Assembly (NCBI GenBank): GCA_003584005.1
Contig: QXHL01000018.1
Span: forward strand, 1-60,463
DNA: 60,463 nt
Direction of reading: 5' to 3'
Origin: Alicyclobacillaceae bacterium I2511
GTDB taxonomy: Bacteria > Bacillota > Bacilli > Alicyclobacillales > Alicyclobacillaceae
Of this stretch, positions 8,291-17,270 are shown piece by piece (the stretch's first letter is position 1; each line of letters begins with the position of its first letter). The notes below the pieces were generated by a model. The model ran no database searches. It was given only the letters and a program-made list of their open reading frames with translations, and was not told where the DNA came from. The translations under genes and the position numbers were made by a program.

Positions 8291-8773
8291 ATGGAGAAAG
8301 AGGAATTTTATAAAAATCTGCAACTCAAGGGATATCGTCTCACACAACGTCGCCAAGAGATAATTGATTATCTGTTCACATTTCCAAATCGTTACATTGC
8401 AGCCCGAGAAATCATTGAATATTTACAGTCCAAGCACGCAACCCTCAGCTTCGAGACGGTTTATCGCAACTTGCATACACTGCGCGATGAAGGTCTGCTT
8501 GTTGAATTGCAGTTTGGCACAGAGGCACATTACCGCATTCCCTGTACCATCGCCCATCATCACCATTTTGTATGTCTTGCCTGTGGTCGAACATATGCCC
8601 TCCTCAGCTGCCCAATGTCCACAATAAAAGACTTTCCCGAGGGTTTTGAGATCTTATATCATCGATTTGAGATATTTGGGCTCTGTGCAGATTGTCAAAA
8701 AGCGGAACAACCTACCCTTGTGAACGCATTAATATCCAATCAAGTTGATGCAAACCTCTCCAAGCGGGAATGA
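8291..8773 (+). CDS. zur: Fur family repressor, Zur type
   Basis: 160 residues. N-terminal winged helix (YRLTQRRQEIIDYL ... SFETVYRNLHTLRDEGLL), then HHHHFVCLACG, CP and GLCADC. The two CxxC pairs form the structural zinc site and the His run the sensory site. The sequence around HHHHFVCLACG...CPM and the C-terminal HRFEIFGLCADCQ is closer to Zur than to Fur or PerR. It is divergent from a NicO-type permease with two Zur-like boxes between, consistent with autoregulation and zinc control. Start ATG 8291 follows AAAAAGGGGA. Confidence 0.85.
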   Translation: MEKEEFYKNLQLKGYRLTQRRQEIIDYLFTFPNRYIAAREIIEYLQSKHATLSFETVYRNLHTLRDEGLLVELQFGTEAHYRIPCTIAHHHHFVCLACGRTYALLSCPMSTIKDFPEGFEILYHRFEIFGLCADCQKAEQPTLVNALISNQVDANLSKRE

Positions 8774-8943
8774 GATCTGCCTTCCTCCATTCACGCTACG
8801 CGGCTACCTTCGGTGAGAACAGGAGTCCCCCGCCCTGCCCTGCCACGCTCGCCTAGACTGTCCAAGTGGTACAATACGGGTGTGTCTTAGCATTCTTTGT
8901 AAACCCTGTGTACAATGAACTTGGCTGTGAGGGGGTTGCGGTA

Positions 8944-9831
8944 TTGCCAAACGACTCGATTATTTCTCGACGGTGGATGCAGATTCTTTTGGGGATTGTT
9001 TGGCTGGTGGACGGATTGTTGCAGCTGAAACCCCAGATGTTCACCAAGGCCTTTGTCAATCAGGTCCTGCTGTCAGTGTCGCAATCACAACCGGTCTGGA
9101 TTGCCCATGGAATGACTGTTGTTGCCCACTGGATTGCCCCTAATATTCAAGGGTGGAATCTGCTCTTTGCCCTCATTCAACTCGCCCTTGGGGTGGCCCT
9201 AATTCTAAACATCCTGCCACGGCTCACTTTAATAGCTAGTTTTGTTTGGATGCTGGTGGTATGGGGATTTGGAGAAGGATTTGGTGCCCTATTCACCGGA
9301 CAATCTTCGGCCCTAACGGGTGCCCCTGGGGCCGTATTGTTATACGGACTTATTGGCATATCGGTATGGCCTGACAAAAATGGGCAGATTCGTTGGAGGC
9401 GACAGGGAGTCCTATTTGCCCATTGGTCTTTGGTTATTTTATGGCTGATGAACGCGCTTTTACAATTCCAACCTGCTTACTTGTCTAACCCCCACTTAGT
9501 TGGATCTACCTTGACACCTTGGTTGGCCAACTGGATTGGAGCCAGCGGGGTGCTCATCTCTGTGATTTTGGGAATTGTGCAACTCCTCCTTGCAGGTTGG
9601 ATTGCAAGTCGTCGCGCACCCCACTCGGCTTTGTGGGCCTCTATCATTTTATCGTTTTTGTTCTGGTGGCTTGGCCAGGGATTTGGACAAATCTTCACCC
9701 CACTGGCTACAGATTTCAACTCAGGTCTCCTCTATATCTTGCTTTCTTTTTGTGCTTGGCCCAGGACCACAGCACAACGGTCTTATGGACAAGTCGGGAC
9801 GACTTTGACAAATCCCCCCCGGCTGGTATAA
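8944..9831 (+). CDS. membrane protein with two homologous halves, function unknown
   Basis: About 295 residues with eight predicted membrane segments. The two halves repeat one another: each begins with WLVDGLLQLKP-like / WLMNALLQFQP-like sequence, has a central long helix, then a GFGEGFGALFTG / GQGFGQIFTP loop, and ends ISVWP / CAWP. This points to an internal duplication. The frame opens at 8866, but the TTG at 8944 follows GAGGGGG by 8 bases and lies downstream of a candidate promoter (TTAGCA-18-TACAAT, 8887-8916). Its stop codon lies inside the -10 element of the ileS promoter. I do not recognise a characterised family; the look is DoxX-like. Confidence 0.65.
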   Translation: MPNDSIISRRWMQILLGIVWLVDGLLQLKPQMFTKAFVNQVLLSVSQSQPVWIAHGMTVVAHWIAPNIQGWNLLFALIQLALGVALILNILPRLTLIASFVWMLVVWGFGEGFGALFTGQSSALTGAPGAVLLYGLIGISVWPDKNGQIRWRRQGVLFAHWSLVILWLMNALLQFQPAYLSNPHLVGSTLTPWLANWIGASGVLISVILGIVQLLLAGWIASRRAPHSALWASIILSFLFWWLGQGFGQIFTPLATDFNSGLLYILLSFCAWPRTTAQRSYGQVGTTLTNPPRLV

Positions 9832-9832
9832 T
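9805..9832 (+). promoter_or_regulatory. consensus sigma-A promoter of ileS
   Basis: TTGACA at 9805-9810, 16-base spacer, TATAAT at 9827-9832: both hexamers are perfect. The TAA stop of the preceding gene is part of the -10. The leader to the ileS start is only about 50 bases, leaving no room for a T-box. Confidence 0.8.
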
Positions 9833-9890
9833 GCTCTACACGTAAATTGTGCATCGGATTCGGTTTTGGAGCAGTCGGGAGGAAAAATAA

Positions 9891-12800
9891 ATGGTTCAAA
9901 AAGTGGATGCCAAGGAATCTGCCAATACTCGGGAACAGCGCGTGCTGACGTTTTGGAAAGACCACGACGTATTTATGGAAAGTGAGCGTATTCGAGAGGG
10001 ACGGCCTGAGTTTGTTTTTTATGAAGGTCCCCCCACAGCCAATGGCAAGCCACACCCCGGCCACGTGCTTACCCGAATTATGAAGGACGTGTACCTGCGT
10101 TACCGCACCATGAAAGGGTATCACGTGTTCCGCAAGGCTGGTTGGGACACTCACGGGCTCCCTGTGGAAATCGAAGTAGAAAAGAAATTTGGCATCAGCG
10201 GAAAAAATCAGATCCAGAAATTCGGCGTAGAGAAATTTATTCAAGCCTGTCGAGAGAGCGTATTCACTTATGAAAAAACTTGGCGGGAGTTGACAGAGCG
10301 CCTGGGTTATTGGGTTGACTTAGATAATCCCTACATGACTCTCACAGACGACTACATCGAGTCCGTATGGAACCTACTCAAGCTGATTTACGACAAGGGT
10401 TTGTTGTATCAGGGGCACCGTGTCAGCCCCTACTGCCCGCACTGTGAAACCACCCTGTCCAGCCACGAGGTGGCCCAGGGCTACAAGGATGTCAAGGACT
10501 TGACGGTGACCGCCAAATTTAGGGTCACCCTCCCAACCCCACAGACACCCACCTTTATTCTCGCTTGGACCACCACCCCCTGGACCCTGCTCAGCAATGT
10601 GGCGTTGGCAGTTAATCCAGATTTGACGTATGTGCGGATTCACTCTGCAGCACACCAGGAAGACTACTGGGTAACAGAAGGACTGAAGGACCATTTTTTG
10701 CACGAAGGCGATTGGGTGGTAGAGTCACAGCCGGGCACCCATCTGCTGGGTTGGACCTATGCCCCGCTGTTTCCCTACGTAACCCTGGCGGGTTCCAAAC
10801 ACATCGTAGTGCCTTCCGGCCACGTCACCGCTGATTCTGGCACCGGCATCGTGCATATGTCTCCGGCTCACGGTGAGGATGACTATCGAGTGTGCCGGGA
10901 AAACGGGATTGTGTTTGTCAATTTCGTCGATGAAACCGGCCATTTTACGGTGGACGTTAAAGACTTTGCGGGACGCTTTGTCAGAGACGAGTCCACCAAT
11001 GTGGACATTGTCAAGGTCCTTGCTAAGAGTAATCTGGTCTATGAAAAATTCCGTCAAGAACACGCCTATCCACACTGTTGGCGATGTGATACGCCACTCT
11101 TGTATTACGCTATTGACAGTTGGTTCATCCGCACCACCGCTGTAAAGGATTTGATGTTAGAAAACTCCAACCAAGTCCACTGGATTCCCGACCACATTCG
11201 CGAAGGTCGAATGGGAAACTTTTTAGAAAACTTGGTGGATTGGAACCTGTCTCGTAGCCGCTACTGGGGAACACCCCTACCAATTTGGGTCTGCGACACC
11301 TGTGGCAAACAACAGTTCATCGGATCGAAAGCAGAGTTAATGGAAAAAGCAGGTCGCTTACCTACGGAACTACACAAGCCCTACATCGACGACATCACTT
11401 TCGCTTGCAATTGTGGCGGCACCTTACACCGGGTACCAGAGGTCATTGATGTCTGGTTCGACTCCGGCAGCATGCCCTTTGCCCAACTCCACTACCCGTT
11501 TGAGCACAATCAGGAATTTCAAAAACTGTACCCGGCAGACTACATCACTGAAGCCATTGATCAGACCCGAGGATGGTTTTACAGTCTGCTGGCCATCTCC
11601 ACCTTAGTGCAAGGCCGGGCCCCTTATAAAACAGTGCTAGTCCTCGGACACGTGATGGACGAGGAAGGCAAGAAAATGTCCAAATCCAAGGGCAACGTCA
11701 TTGACCCATTTGAGGCTTTCGACAAACACGGTGCAGATGCCCTGCGTTACTACTTTTTGTCCAACACACAACCCTGGAACTCCCAACGTTTTTACCACAA
11801 GGCGGTTTCCGAGGCGAAGTCCAAGTTTGTCGACCTATTGCAAAACGTGCATGCCTTTTATGCCCTGTACGGAGAAATTGATCACTTCAACCCACAGGAC
11901 CACCACGTGCCGGTGAACGAGCGTCCGCTTATGGACCGCTGGATTCTAGCCCGTCTCAACGATACTCTGGCTAAGGCGGACGCCGCATATGAGCGTTACG
12001 ATGGCACAGGTGCCGCCCGCTTAGTCCAATCCCTGCTGGACGATTTGTCCACATGGTACATCCGCCGCAACCGAGATAGATTTTGGGCCTCTGGAATGGA
12101 ACAAGACAAAGCGGCCGCTTTCCTCACACTGTCAGAAGTTCTCAAAGGGGTGTCCCTGATGATTGCCCCCATCACTCCATTTTTGGCCGAGGACCTCTAC
12201 CAAAATACCGTACGTCCAGGCCAACCTAATGCGCCTGTGAGTGTGCACCTGTGCGACTTCCCAGGGGTGGACCAAGCACTCATAGACAATACCCTACTGA
12301 TGGAAATGGACGAGGTACTCCACGCCGTCGAAATGGGGCGGTACCTGCGCAACGAAAGTAAGATGAAAACTCGCCAGCCCCTGTCCACACTGTACCTGAG
12401 CCTTGAGAATGAGGCAGTGCTGCGCAAGTTTGTCGATGTCATTGCAGACGAGTTGAATGTTAAGGCCGTGCGCTTTGTCGCGTTGGACGAAGTGGCCGCC
12501 CCCCAACTGTACCTGAACCTGGCCGCTGTAGGTAAAGACTATGGCAAACAGGTTCCGAGACTTAACAAAGCCGCTAAGCAGGCTACGCCAGAGCAAATTC
12601 AATCCTTTCGAGAACGCGGCGAAGTTTTTTTGGAAGGCCAGCGCATTGGCAAGGAACATGCTGAATTACACTACCAGCCTCGATTCCAGGGCCTCGTATC
12701 TGTGGACAACCGTGGCTTTGTGGGCTTAGACACCGAACTAACTCCAGAACTAGTGGAAGAAGGATTTGTCCGCGAGATGGTGTCCAAGATGCAGATGATG

Positions 12801-13022
12801 CGTAAGGAAGTTAATTACCACGTCATGGACCGAGTAGCCTTCAACGTTCAGGGCGACGGAGACCTGTTGATGGTGTTGCGACGGCATCAAGAAAGCATCA
12901 TTAAAACTGTTTTGGTGCGTCAGTTCACCTTCGATCCGGTAGATGTAGCCAAACTCCGCGGTGATTTAACCAAAGACTGGGATGTCAACGGCAAACCGCT
13001 GACGCTGACCGTCCAGGCATGA
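9891..13022 (+). CDS. ileS: isoleucyl-tRNA synthetase, type 2
   Basis: 1043 residues; charges tRNA-Ile in the cytoplasm. HPGH (residues 55-58) and KMSKS (about 595-599) are the class I signatures; YEGPPTANGKPHPGH and GKNQIQKFGVEKFIQ mark the IleS2 subtype, which resembles eukaryotic enzymes and is known in other bacteria for mupirocin tolerance. The HIGH motif here keeps the canonical order, so the hyper-resistant motif swap reported for some IleS2 enzymes is absent. There is no C-terminal zinc finger of the IleS1 type. ATG 9891 follows GGGAGGA. It has its own consensus promoter and a terminator at 13047. Confidence 0.95.
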   Translation: MVQKVDAKESANTREQRVLTFWKDHDVFMESERIREGRPEFVFYEGPPTANGKPHPGHVLTRIMKDVYLRYRTMKGYHVFRKAGWDTHGLPVEIEVEKKFGISGKNQIQKFGVEKFIQACRESVFTYEKTWRELTERLGYWVDLDNPYMTLTDDYIESVWNLLKLIYDKGLLYQGHRVSPYCPHCETTLSSHEVAQGYKDVKDLTVTAKFRVTLPTPQTPTFILAWTTTPWTLLSNVALAVNPDLTYVRIHSAAHQEDYWVTEGLKDHFLHEGDWVVESQPGTHLLGWTYAPLFPYVTLAGSKHIVVPSGHVTADSGTGIVHMSPAHGEDDYRVCRENGIVFVNFVDETGHFTVDVKDFAGRFVRDESTNVDIVKVLAKSNLVYEKFRQEHAYPHCWRCDTPLLYYAIDSWFIRTTAVKDLMLENSNQVHWIPDHIREGRMGNFLENLVDWNLSRSRYWGTPLPIWVCDTCGKQQFIGSKAELMEKAGRLPTELHKPYIDDITFACNCGGTLHRVPEVIDVWFDSGSMPFAQLHYPFEHNQEFQKLYPADYITEAIDQTRGWFYSLLAISTLVQGRAPYKTVLVLGHVMDEEGKKMSKSKGNVIDPFEAFDKHGADALRYYFLSNTQPWNSQRFYHKAVSEAKSKFVDLLQNVHAFYALYGEIDHFNPQDHHVPVNERPLMDRWILARLNDTLAKADAAYERYDGTGAARLVQSLLDDLSTWYIRRNRDRFWASGMEQDKAAAFLTLSEVLKGVSLMIAPITPFLAEDLYQNTVRPGQPNAPVSVHLCDFPGVDQALIDNTLLMEMDEVLHAVEMGRYLRNESKMKTRQPLSTLYLSLENEAVLRKFVDVIADELNVKAVRFVALDEVAAPQLYLNLAAVGKDYGKQVPRLNKAAKQATPEQIQSFRERGEVFLEGQRIGKEHAELHYQPRFQGLVSVDNRGFVGLDTELTPELVEEGFVREMVSKMQMMRKEVNYHVMDRVAFNVQGDGDLLMVLRRHQESIIKTVLVRQFTFDPVDVAKLRGDLTKDWDVNGKPLTLTVQA

Positions 13023-13046
13023 ACGGGTTCAATCCGACACTGTCGA

Positions 13047-13092
13047 GCCCAGATTTCGGAAATCCCTCTTTGAGGGACTCTGAAATCTGGGC
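13047..13092 (+). terminator. two-tier hairpin after ileS
   Basis: GCCCAGATTTC (13047-13057) pairs with GAAATCTGGGC (13082-13092), and inside it TCCCTC pairs with GAGGGA. It lies 25 bases after the ileS stop; no strong T tract follows. Confidence 0.65.
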
Positions 13093-13113
13093 CTCTCCGT
13101 AGGCCGCTGTTTC

Positions 13114-13175
13114 GGAGACCGTCCTGTTGATACCTGGAGACCGTCCTGTTGGTACCTGGAGACCGTCGTGTTGGG
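13114..13175. repeat. 22-bp tandem repeat, about 2.8 units
   Basis: Units start at 13114, 13136 and 13158 and read GGAGACCGTCCTGTTGRTAC plus CT; the third is cut after 18 bases. The GAGACCGTC core is also the core of the direct repeat that brackets dispersed-repeat copy A (6291, 6635), which hints at a shared origin. Confidence 0.85.
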
Positions 13176-13215
13176 GCCTATTGTTTTTGATGTCTAACAC
13201 CACGATGTGCGTGAT

Positions 13216-14838
13216 TTACTCCTCTCGCTGTGCGATTCCGTACTGCTCGCGCAGGGAGCGCTTGGAAAACTTGCCCACACTAGTTTTGGGAATCTCTTCG
13301 ATAAACACGAAGGTTTCTGGAATCCACCATTTGGCCACTCGCTGTTCCAAAAAGGATTGTAACTCCGCCGCCGTGACACTGCCTTTTGCCTCATTTCGCA
13401 AAACCACAAAAGCCCGTGGCCGCTCCTGCCATCGCACATCTGGGACACCCACGACTGCGGCCTCTGCCACACCCGGGTGCGCCATCAGGGCATTTTCTAG
13501 ATCTACCGAGGAAATCCATTCACCGCCACTTTTAATAAGGTCCTTGGTGCGGTCCACCACCTGCAGATACCCGTTACTATCCATGACAGCGATGTCCCCC
13601 GTGCGAAACCAGCCCTCTGTAAAAGCCCCCTCTGTTTTTCCTGGATTTTTATAATACTCATTGATAATCCACGGTCCTCGTAACCATAATTCACCCATTG
13701 CCTGGCCATCATGAACCACCTCTTGGCCATCTGTTCCAACCAGTTTCATCTCTAATCCTGGCAACAACAGCCCCGTCTTGGTGCGTAATTTATAACGCTC
13801 CAAACCCCTCAAATTTTGTAAAGCTGCTTTTGGCAGATTAATGAATGTTACTGGACTGGTTTCCGTCTGCCCATACCCCTGGTACAACCGGACGCCCAGT
13901 TCCTCTTCAAATGCTTGAGACAGTGCGGTGGGCAAGGCGGCGCCCCCGGACAGCAGATAGCGAACGTGGCTGAAATCGTACTGTCCAGGGTGCTGGCGAA
14001 TGTGTTGCAATACCCCCATCCAAATAGTAGGTACCCCAGCACTTAAAGTGACTTTTTCATTCTCTATGAGATCACAGTATACCCCCGCAGTGGGTCGGGC
14101 ACCTGGATAGACCTGTGTGGCCCCAGCCCAGGTGTCAATATAGGGACGTCCCCAGGCATTCACGTGAAACATCGGTACAATCGGTAGGGTCACATCCTCC
14201 TCGCGAGTTCCCAGTTCCCCTGTCATGCAGGCTAAACAATGAAGAAACAGTCCTCGGTGTGAGTAGACAACGCCCTTAGGGTCCCCTGTGGTGGCCGAGG
14301 TATAGCCAATAATGGCCGGATCATTTTCGTCAAAATCCGGGAAGTCGTAAACCCCATCTGCGGCCGCTAGCAGGTCTTCATACAGCACCGCGTGTGGTAG
14401 CTTCGTATCTGGCAGATGGGGCTGGTCTGTCATGATGACAAAGGTGTGCACAGAGGGAATCTCACTGGCAATCGACTCAATGACGGGAAGCAGGTCCTCG
14501 TCCACAAACAGAACTCGGTCCTCCGCGTGACGAATGGTGTAAACTAACTGTTCTCGAAACAAGCGTATGTTTACCGTGTGCAATACCCGGTGTGACAAAG
14601 GGACGGCAAAATACAATTCCAGGTGTCTGTGATTATTCCAGGCAAAGGATGCCACGTGCTCTTGTTCCCCAACCCCTAGTGCTGTTAAGGCGTTGGCGAG
14701 GCGGCACACCCGCACATGCAACTCCTGGTACGTATAGCGGAAAACCCTAGAGTAATCTCTACTGATGACCTCCTTCTCTGGAAAAACTGTGTAAGCGCGA
14801 TAGAGAACATTTTTTAACAGCAGAGGAAAGTCCATCAT
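13216..14838 (-). CDS. long-/medium-chain acyl-CoA ligase (AMP-binding)
   Basis: 540 residues, ANL superfamily; activates a carboxylic acid to its CoA thioester with ATP. IGYTSATTGDPKGVVYSHR near residue 180 is the P-loop motif, with Ala where most members have Gly (TSGTTG). GYGQTETSP near 326 and WFRTGDIAVMDSNGYLQVVDRTKDLIKSGGEWIS around 415-450 complete the adenylation signatures; the C-terminal KTSVGKFSKRSLRE carries the catalytic Lys. It stands alone, convergent with ileS and divergent from the PHA cluster, so it may feed acyl-CoA to PHA or beta-oxidation (inference). Second codon is also ATG. Confidence 0.9.
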   Translation of the reverse strand: MMDFPLLLKNVLYRAYTVFPEKEVISRDYSRVFRYTYQELHVRVCRLANALTALGVGEQEHVASFAWNNHRHLELYFAVPLSHRVLHTVNIRLFREQLVYTIRHAEDRVLFVDEDLLPVIESIASEIPSVHTFVIMTDQPHLPDTKLPHAVLYEDLLAAADGVYDFPDFDENDPAIIGYTSATTGDPKGVVYSHRGLFLHCLACMTGELGTREEDVTLPIVPMFHVNAWGRPYIDTWAGATQVYPGARPTAGVYCDLIENEKVTLSAGVPTIWMGVLQHIRQHPGQYDFSHVRYLLSGGAALPTALSQAFEEELGVRLYQGYGQTETSPVTFINLPKAALQNLRGLERYKLRTKTGLLLPGLEMKLVGTDGQEVVHDGQAMGELWLRGPWIINEYYKNPGKTEGAFTEGWFRTGDIAVMDSNGYLQVVDRTKDLIKSGGEWISSVDLENALMAHPGVAEAAVVGVPDVRWQERPRAFVVLRNEAKGSVTAAELQSFLEQRVAKWWIPETFVFIEEIPKTSVGKFSKRSLREQYGIAQREE

Positions 14839-15176
14839 TGTCAGTATCCGCTCCTTTTGCCAATTCCAAATTCAGCATAAATCGAACACATCAAATCTAT
14901 TGAATAAACTAAAAACAGTGCGCGCACTTTTACAATGAAAATTATCATGAATACGTTTTCAATCTAATTCCTAAAAACAGCACTTGAGGAAATTAGCCAT
15001 AGCACAACCAGACTATAATATTCTTAACACTCCGTCAACATCTCGCGATTACTTTTGAGGGGAATGCAGAAGGGAAGTCGCGGAAATAGTCACCAAACTA
15101 GTACTTAACCGTTTAAGAAATTCCCAATCGTCTATCCTTCAAAAAATGAAGAATGGGTTGTAGCATTGTTTATCTT

Positions 15177-15197
15177 ATAGATGTAAAATACATATAT
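15177..15197. promoter_or_regulatory. candidate PhaQ operator upstream of the first SDR gene
   Basis: Arms ATAGATGTA and TACATATAT flank a central AAA (8 of 9 positions complementary). The same palindrome occurs at 16161-16181, ahead of phaQ itself. A -10 like TAAAAT (15184-15189) lies within it. The 475-base stretch 14839-15313 holds nothing else I can name. Confidence 0.65.
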
Positions 15198-15313
15198 CAG
15201 TGAAAGTTGTCCTTTTAAAAAGCTTAACCCTGTTGGAGGACACTGACTTCCAACAGCACTCAGTTTGGGGAAAATACTCCCGGAAAGAACGGGGTGGAAA
15301 GGACTGATAGTGA

Positions 15314-16051
15314 TTGACCAAGGACCAAGTGGTGGTAATCACTGGGGCGGCAAATGGCATTGGGAGAGAAACTGCCCGACTGTTTGCGGCCGAAGGGGCC
15401 AAGTTGATTCTAGTGGACGTGCTCGATGACGAGGGAATGAAACTTCGTAACGAATTGGATCAAACAGGGTCATCCGTAAAATATGTGCACGCCGATGTCA
15501 GTCAACTTACGGAAGTTTTGCACTTCGTGAATACGGCCACAACCGCCTTCGGCGGTATTGACGTGCTCATTAACAACGCCGGCATCACGAAAGATGGGTT
15601 TCTGACAAAGATGGACCCTGTAACATGGGCAGCAGTGATTGCTGTGAACCTGACAGGGGTGATGTACTGCACACAGCAAGTGGCAAAAGTCATGGTAGAA
15701 AAGCACAGCGGCGTGATTCTCAACGCAACTTCCGTCGTTGCCACATTCGGAAACCTTGGTCAAACAAGTTATTCTGCTGCGAAAGCTGGAATTATTGGAA
15801 TGACCAAAACGTGGGCCAAGGAATTAGGGCCTAGAGGAATTCGAGTGAACGCTGTGGCTCCGGGATTTGTGCACACCCGCATGACTGCTGCGGTTCCAGA
15901 CAAGGTATTAGAACAGATGGCAAAACGAACTCCTCTGGGAAGATTAGCAATGCCGATGGAAGTGGCCAAAGTCTATCGCTTTCTTGCCTCAGAAGACGCA
16001 AGTTATGTTAATGGGGCCATTATAGCGGTGGACGGGGGCTTGACAATTTAA
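15314..16051 (+). CDS. SDR family oxidoreductase (3-oxoacyl/acetoacetyl-CoA reductase-like)
   Basis: 245 residues of the FabG/PhaB type: TGAANGIG cofactor loop (residues 11-18), NNAG (about 90), catalytic Ser-Tyr-Lys with YSAAKAG (about 156), and C-terminal VDGGLTI. NADPH-dependent reduction of a 3-ketoacyl-CoA to the R-hydroxyacyl-CoA is the likely reaction. The start is a TTG at 15314, 10 bases after AAAGGA. It shares a promoter palindrome with phaQ and so probably belongs to the PHA regulon; phaB proper lies at 18317, making this a second reductase. Confidence 0.85.
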   Translation: MTKDQVVVITGAANGIGRETARLFAAEGAKLILVDVLDDEGMKLRNELDQTGSSVKYVHADVSQLTEVLHFVNTATTAFGGIDVLINNAGITKDGFLTKMDPVTWAAVIAVNLTGVMYCTQQVAKVMVEKHSGVILNATSVVATFGNLGQTSYSAAKAGIIGMTKTWAKELGPRGIRVNAVAPGFVHTRMTAAVPDKVLEQMAKRTPLGRLAMPMEVAKVYRFLASEDASYVNGAIIAVDGGLTI

Positions 16052-16144
16052 GAATGGATAGCAAAGACCTCAGAGAATACCTCGACTCGATTCACAATTT
16101 AACGGTTACACGTGCATTTAGAGGATAAAATAATCTAATCAATA

Positions 16145-16181
16145 TTGACCCTTGTTGATGATAGGTGTAAAATACATCTAT
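16145..16181 (+). promoter_or_regulatory. phaQ promoter with embedded operator
   Basis: TTGACC (16145-16150), 17-base spacer and TAAAAT (16168-16173) form the promoter. The palindrome ATAGGTGTA-AAA-TACATCTAT at 16161-16181 covers the -10, as expected of an autorepressed gene. The start codon follows some 20 bases later. Confidence 0.75.
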
Positions 16182-16199
16182 CAAGAATCAGTGGTGATA

Positions 16200-16643
16200 A
16201 TGATGGTGAATGAACATGACGCTTTGGGAAAAGCACCGAAGAATTTTCTCGTTCCATATATTTTGTTGATTCTTCGTGAGGTTCCCGTCCATGGTTACGA
16301 GTTAATTCAACGCTTAACAGTACTGGGATTCCCAGGAGTAGATCGCGGCAATGTTTATCGAATGCTACGTCAACTTGAACAAGATCATTACGTTCAGTCC
16401 ACTTGGAGTACTGCATCAGCCGGACCTGCAAAACGCGAATATTCTTTGACAGAATCAGGTGAGGCGTATCTTCACATCTACGCCGACGAGTTAGAACGAT
16501 ATCAGTCTATGCTCAGCCAGTTTTTCCGGATGTATGGTAGCTTTGTCCAGCTGTACAATCCGTTCTTTGGAACACCCGCAGATTCACCAGAAAATCCTGA
16601 AAAAAAGTCCATCAGGAGGAATGATGAAGATGATCCAACCTAA
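16200..16643 (+). CDS. phaQ: PhaQ, PadR-family PHA-responsive repressor
   Basis: 147 residues. PadR winged helix: FLVPYILLILREVPVHGYELIQRL, then GNVYRMLRQLEQDHYVQS and KREYSLTESGEAYL. Length and neighbours match PhaQ of Bacillus megaterium, known to repress its own operon and to be released by PHA granules. Two ATG codons (16200, 16203) are possible starts; the ribosome site is weak, which fits low expression. The frame is open further upstream, but those codons overlap the promoter palindrome. Its stop overlaps the start of phaP. Confidence 0.85.
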   Translation: MMVNEHDALGKAPKNFLVPYILLILREVPVHGYELIQRLTVLGFPGVDRGNVYRMLRQLEQDHYVQSTWSTASAGPAKREYSLTESGEAYLHIYADELERYQSMLSQFFRMYGSFVQLYNPFFGTPADSPENPEKKSIRRNDEDDPT

Positions 16644-17187
16644 CCCAAATGTAAAAAAAGTTGAAAAGTCCACCGAATCTGTCGAATATCTGTTTAATAC
16701 TGCCTGGAAAAGCTATAATGACCGGGTGGCTGAGACTGAAAAATTTCTTCAACAACGGGAATCAGATTATATCAAATCTATTTCGGAGACCCGCAAATTT
16801 CTCGGTGAGACACGAAAAAATGCAGAGGGATTTACACGAGATTTGTGGAGTGAAAATCAAAAAATATTTAATGAATTTGGGAAAGCCGGACAAACGGAAG
16901 CTTTGAACAAGACATCCGGTGATTCGCTCTCCTCGATGGATGAGTTCTTGCAACGGTACCAGGAGTTGGCCTGGACTCCTTGGCGGTCGCTTGTGGAATT
17001 CAGTGAGGCTACTGAAGAACGATGGGAAGATGCCAATCGGCAGGCAATCAAACAGGCTCAAGATCAACGCAAATCCTTAACAGATACAATGCAGCAATTC
17101 CAAACAGCCGCACATAAATTCCAATCACAGTTCCTACAGACTTGGATGGGCCCTCTGCACACAGTCACCACGCCTGGAAAAGAATAA
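16624..17187 (+). CDS. phaP: PhaP-like phasin
   Basis: About 187 residues, almost entirely amphipathic helix with heptad-like patterning and no membrane segment; rich in Glu, Lys and Gln. Phasins coat PHA granules. The identification rests on position (immediately after phaQ, as in B. megaterium), length and composition. ATG codons at 16621, 16624 and 16630 compete; AGGAGG at 16614-16619 favours 16624 or 16630. The gene overlaps the end of phaQ by about 20 bases, so the two are probably translationally coupled. Confidence 0.8.
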   Translation: MKMIQPNPNVKKVEKSTESVEYLFNTAWKSYNDRVAETEKFLQQRESDYIKSISETRKFLGETRKNAEGFTRDLWSENQKIFNEFGKAGQTEALNKTSGDSLSSMDEFLQRYQELAWTPWRSLVEFSEATEERWEDANRQAIKQAQDQRKSLTDTMQQFQTAAHKFQSQFLQTWMGPLHTVTTPGKE

Positions 17188-17222
17188 AATTAACCCCCTG
17201 TATTTCACTGCCTGTCACACAC

Positions 17223-17270
17223 AAAAAAAAAAAAAAAAACACCCACCCAGGTACGCATTCTGTACCTGGG
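17223..17270. terminator. hairpin flanked by a 17-base A tract
   Basis: CCCAGGTAC (17246-17254) pairs with GTACCTGGG (17262-17270) across a 7-base loop, 58 bases after phaP. On the + strand it is followed only by GCTTTGT, but on the minus strand it is followed by 17 T (the A tract 17223-17239), so it is a better terminator leftward. No leftward gene lies nearby. Confidence 0.65.
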
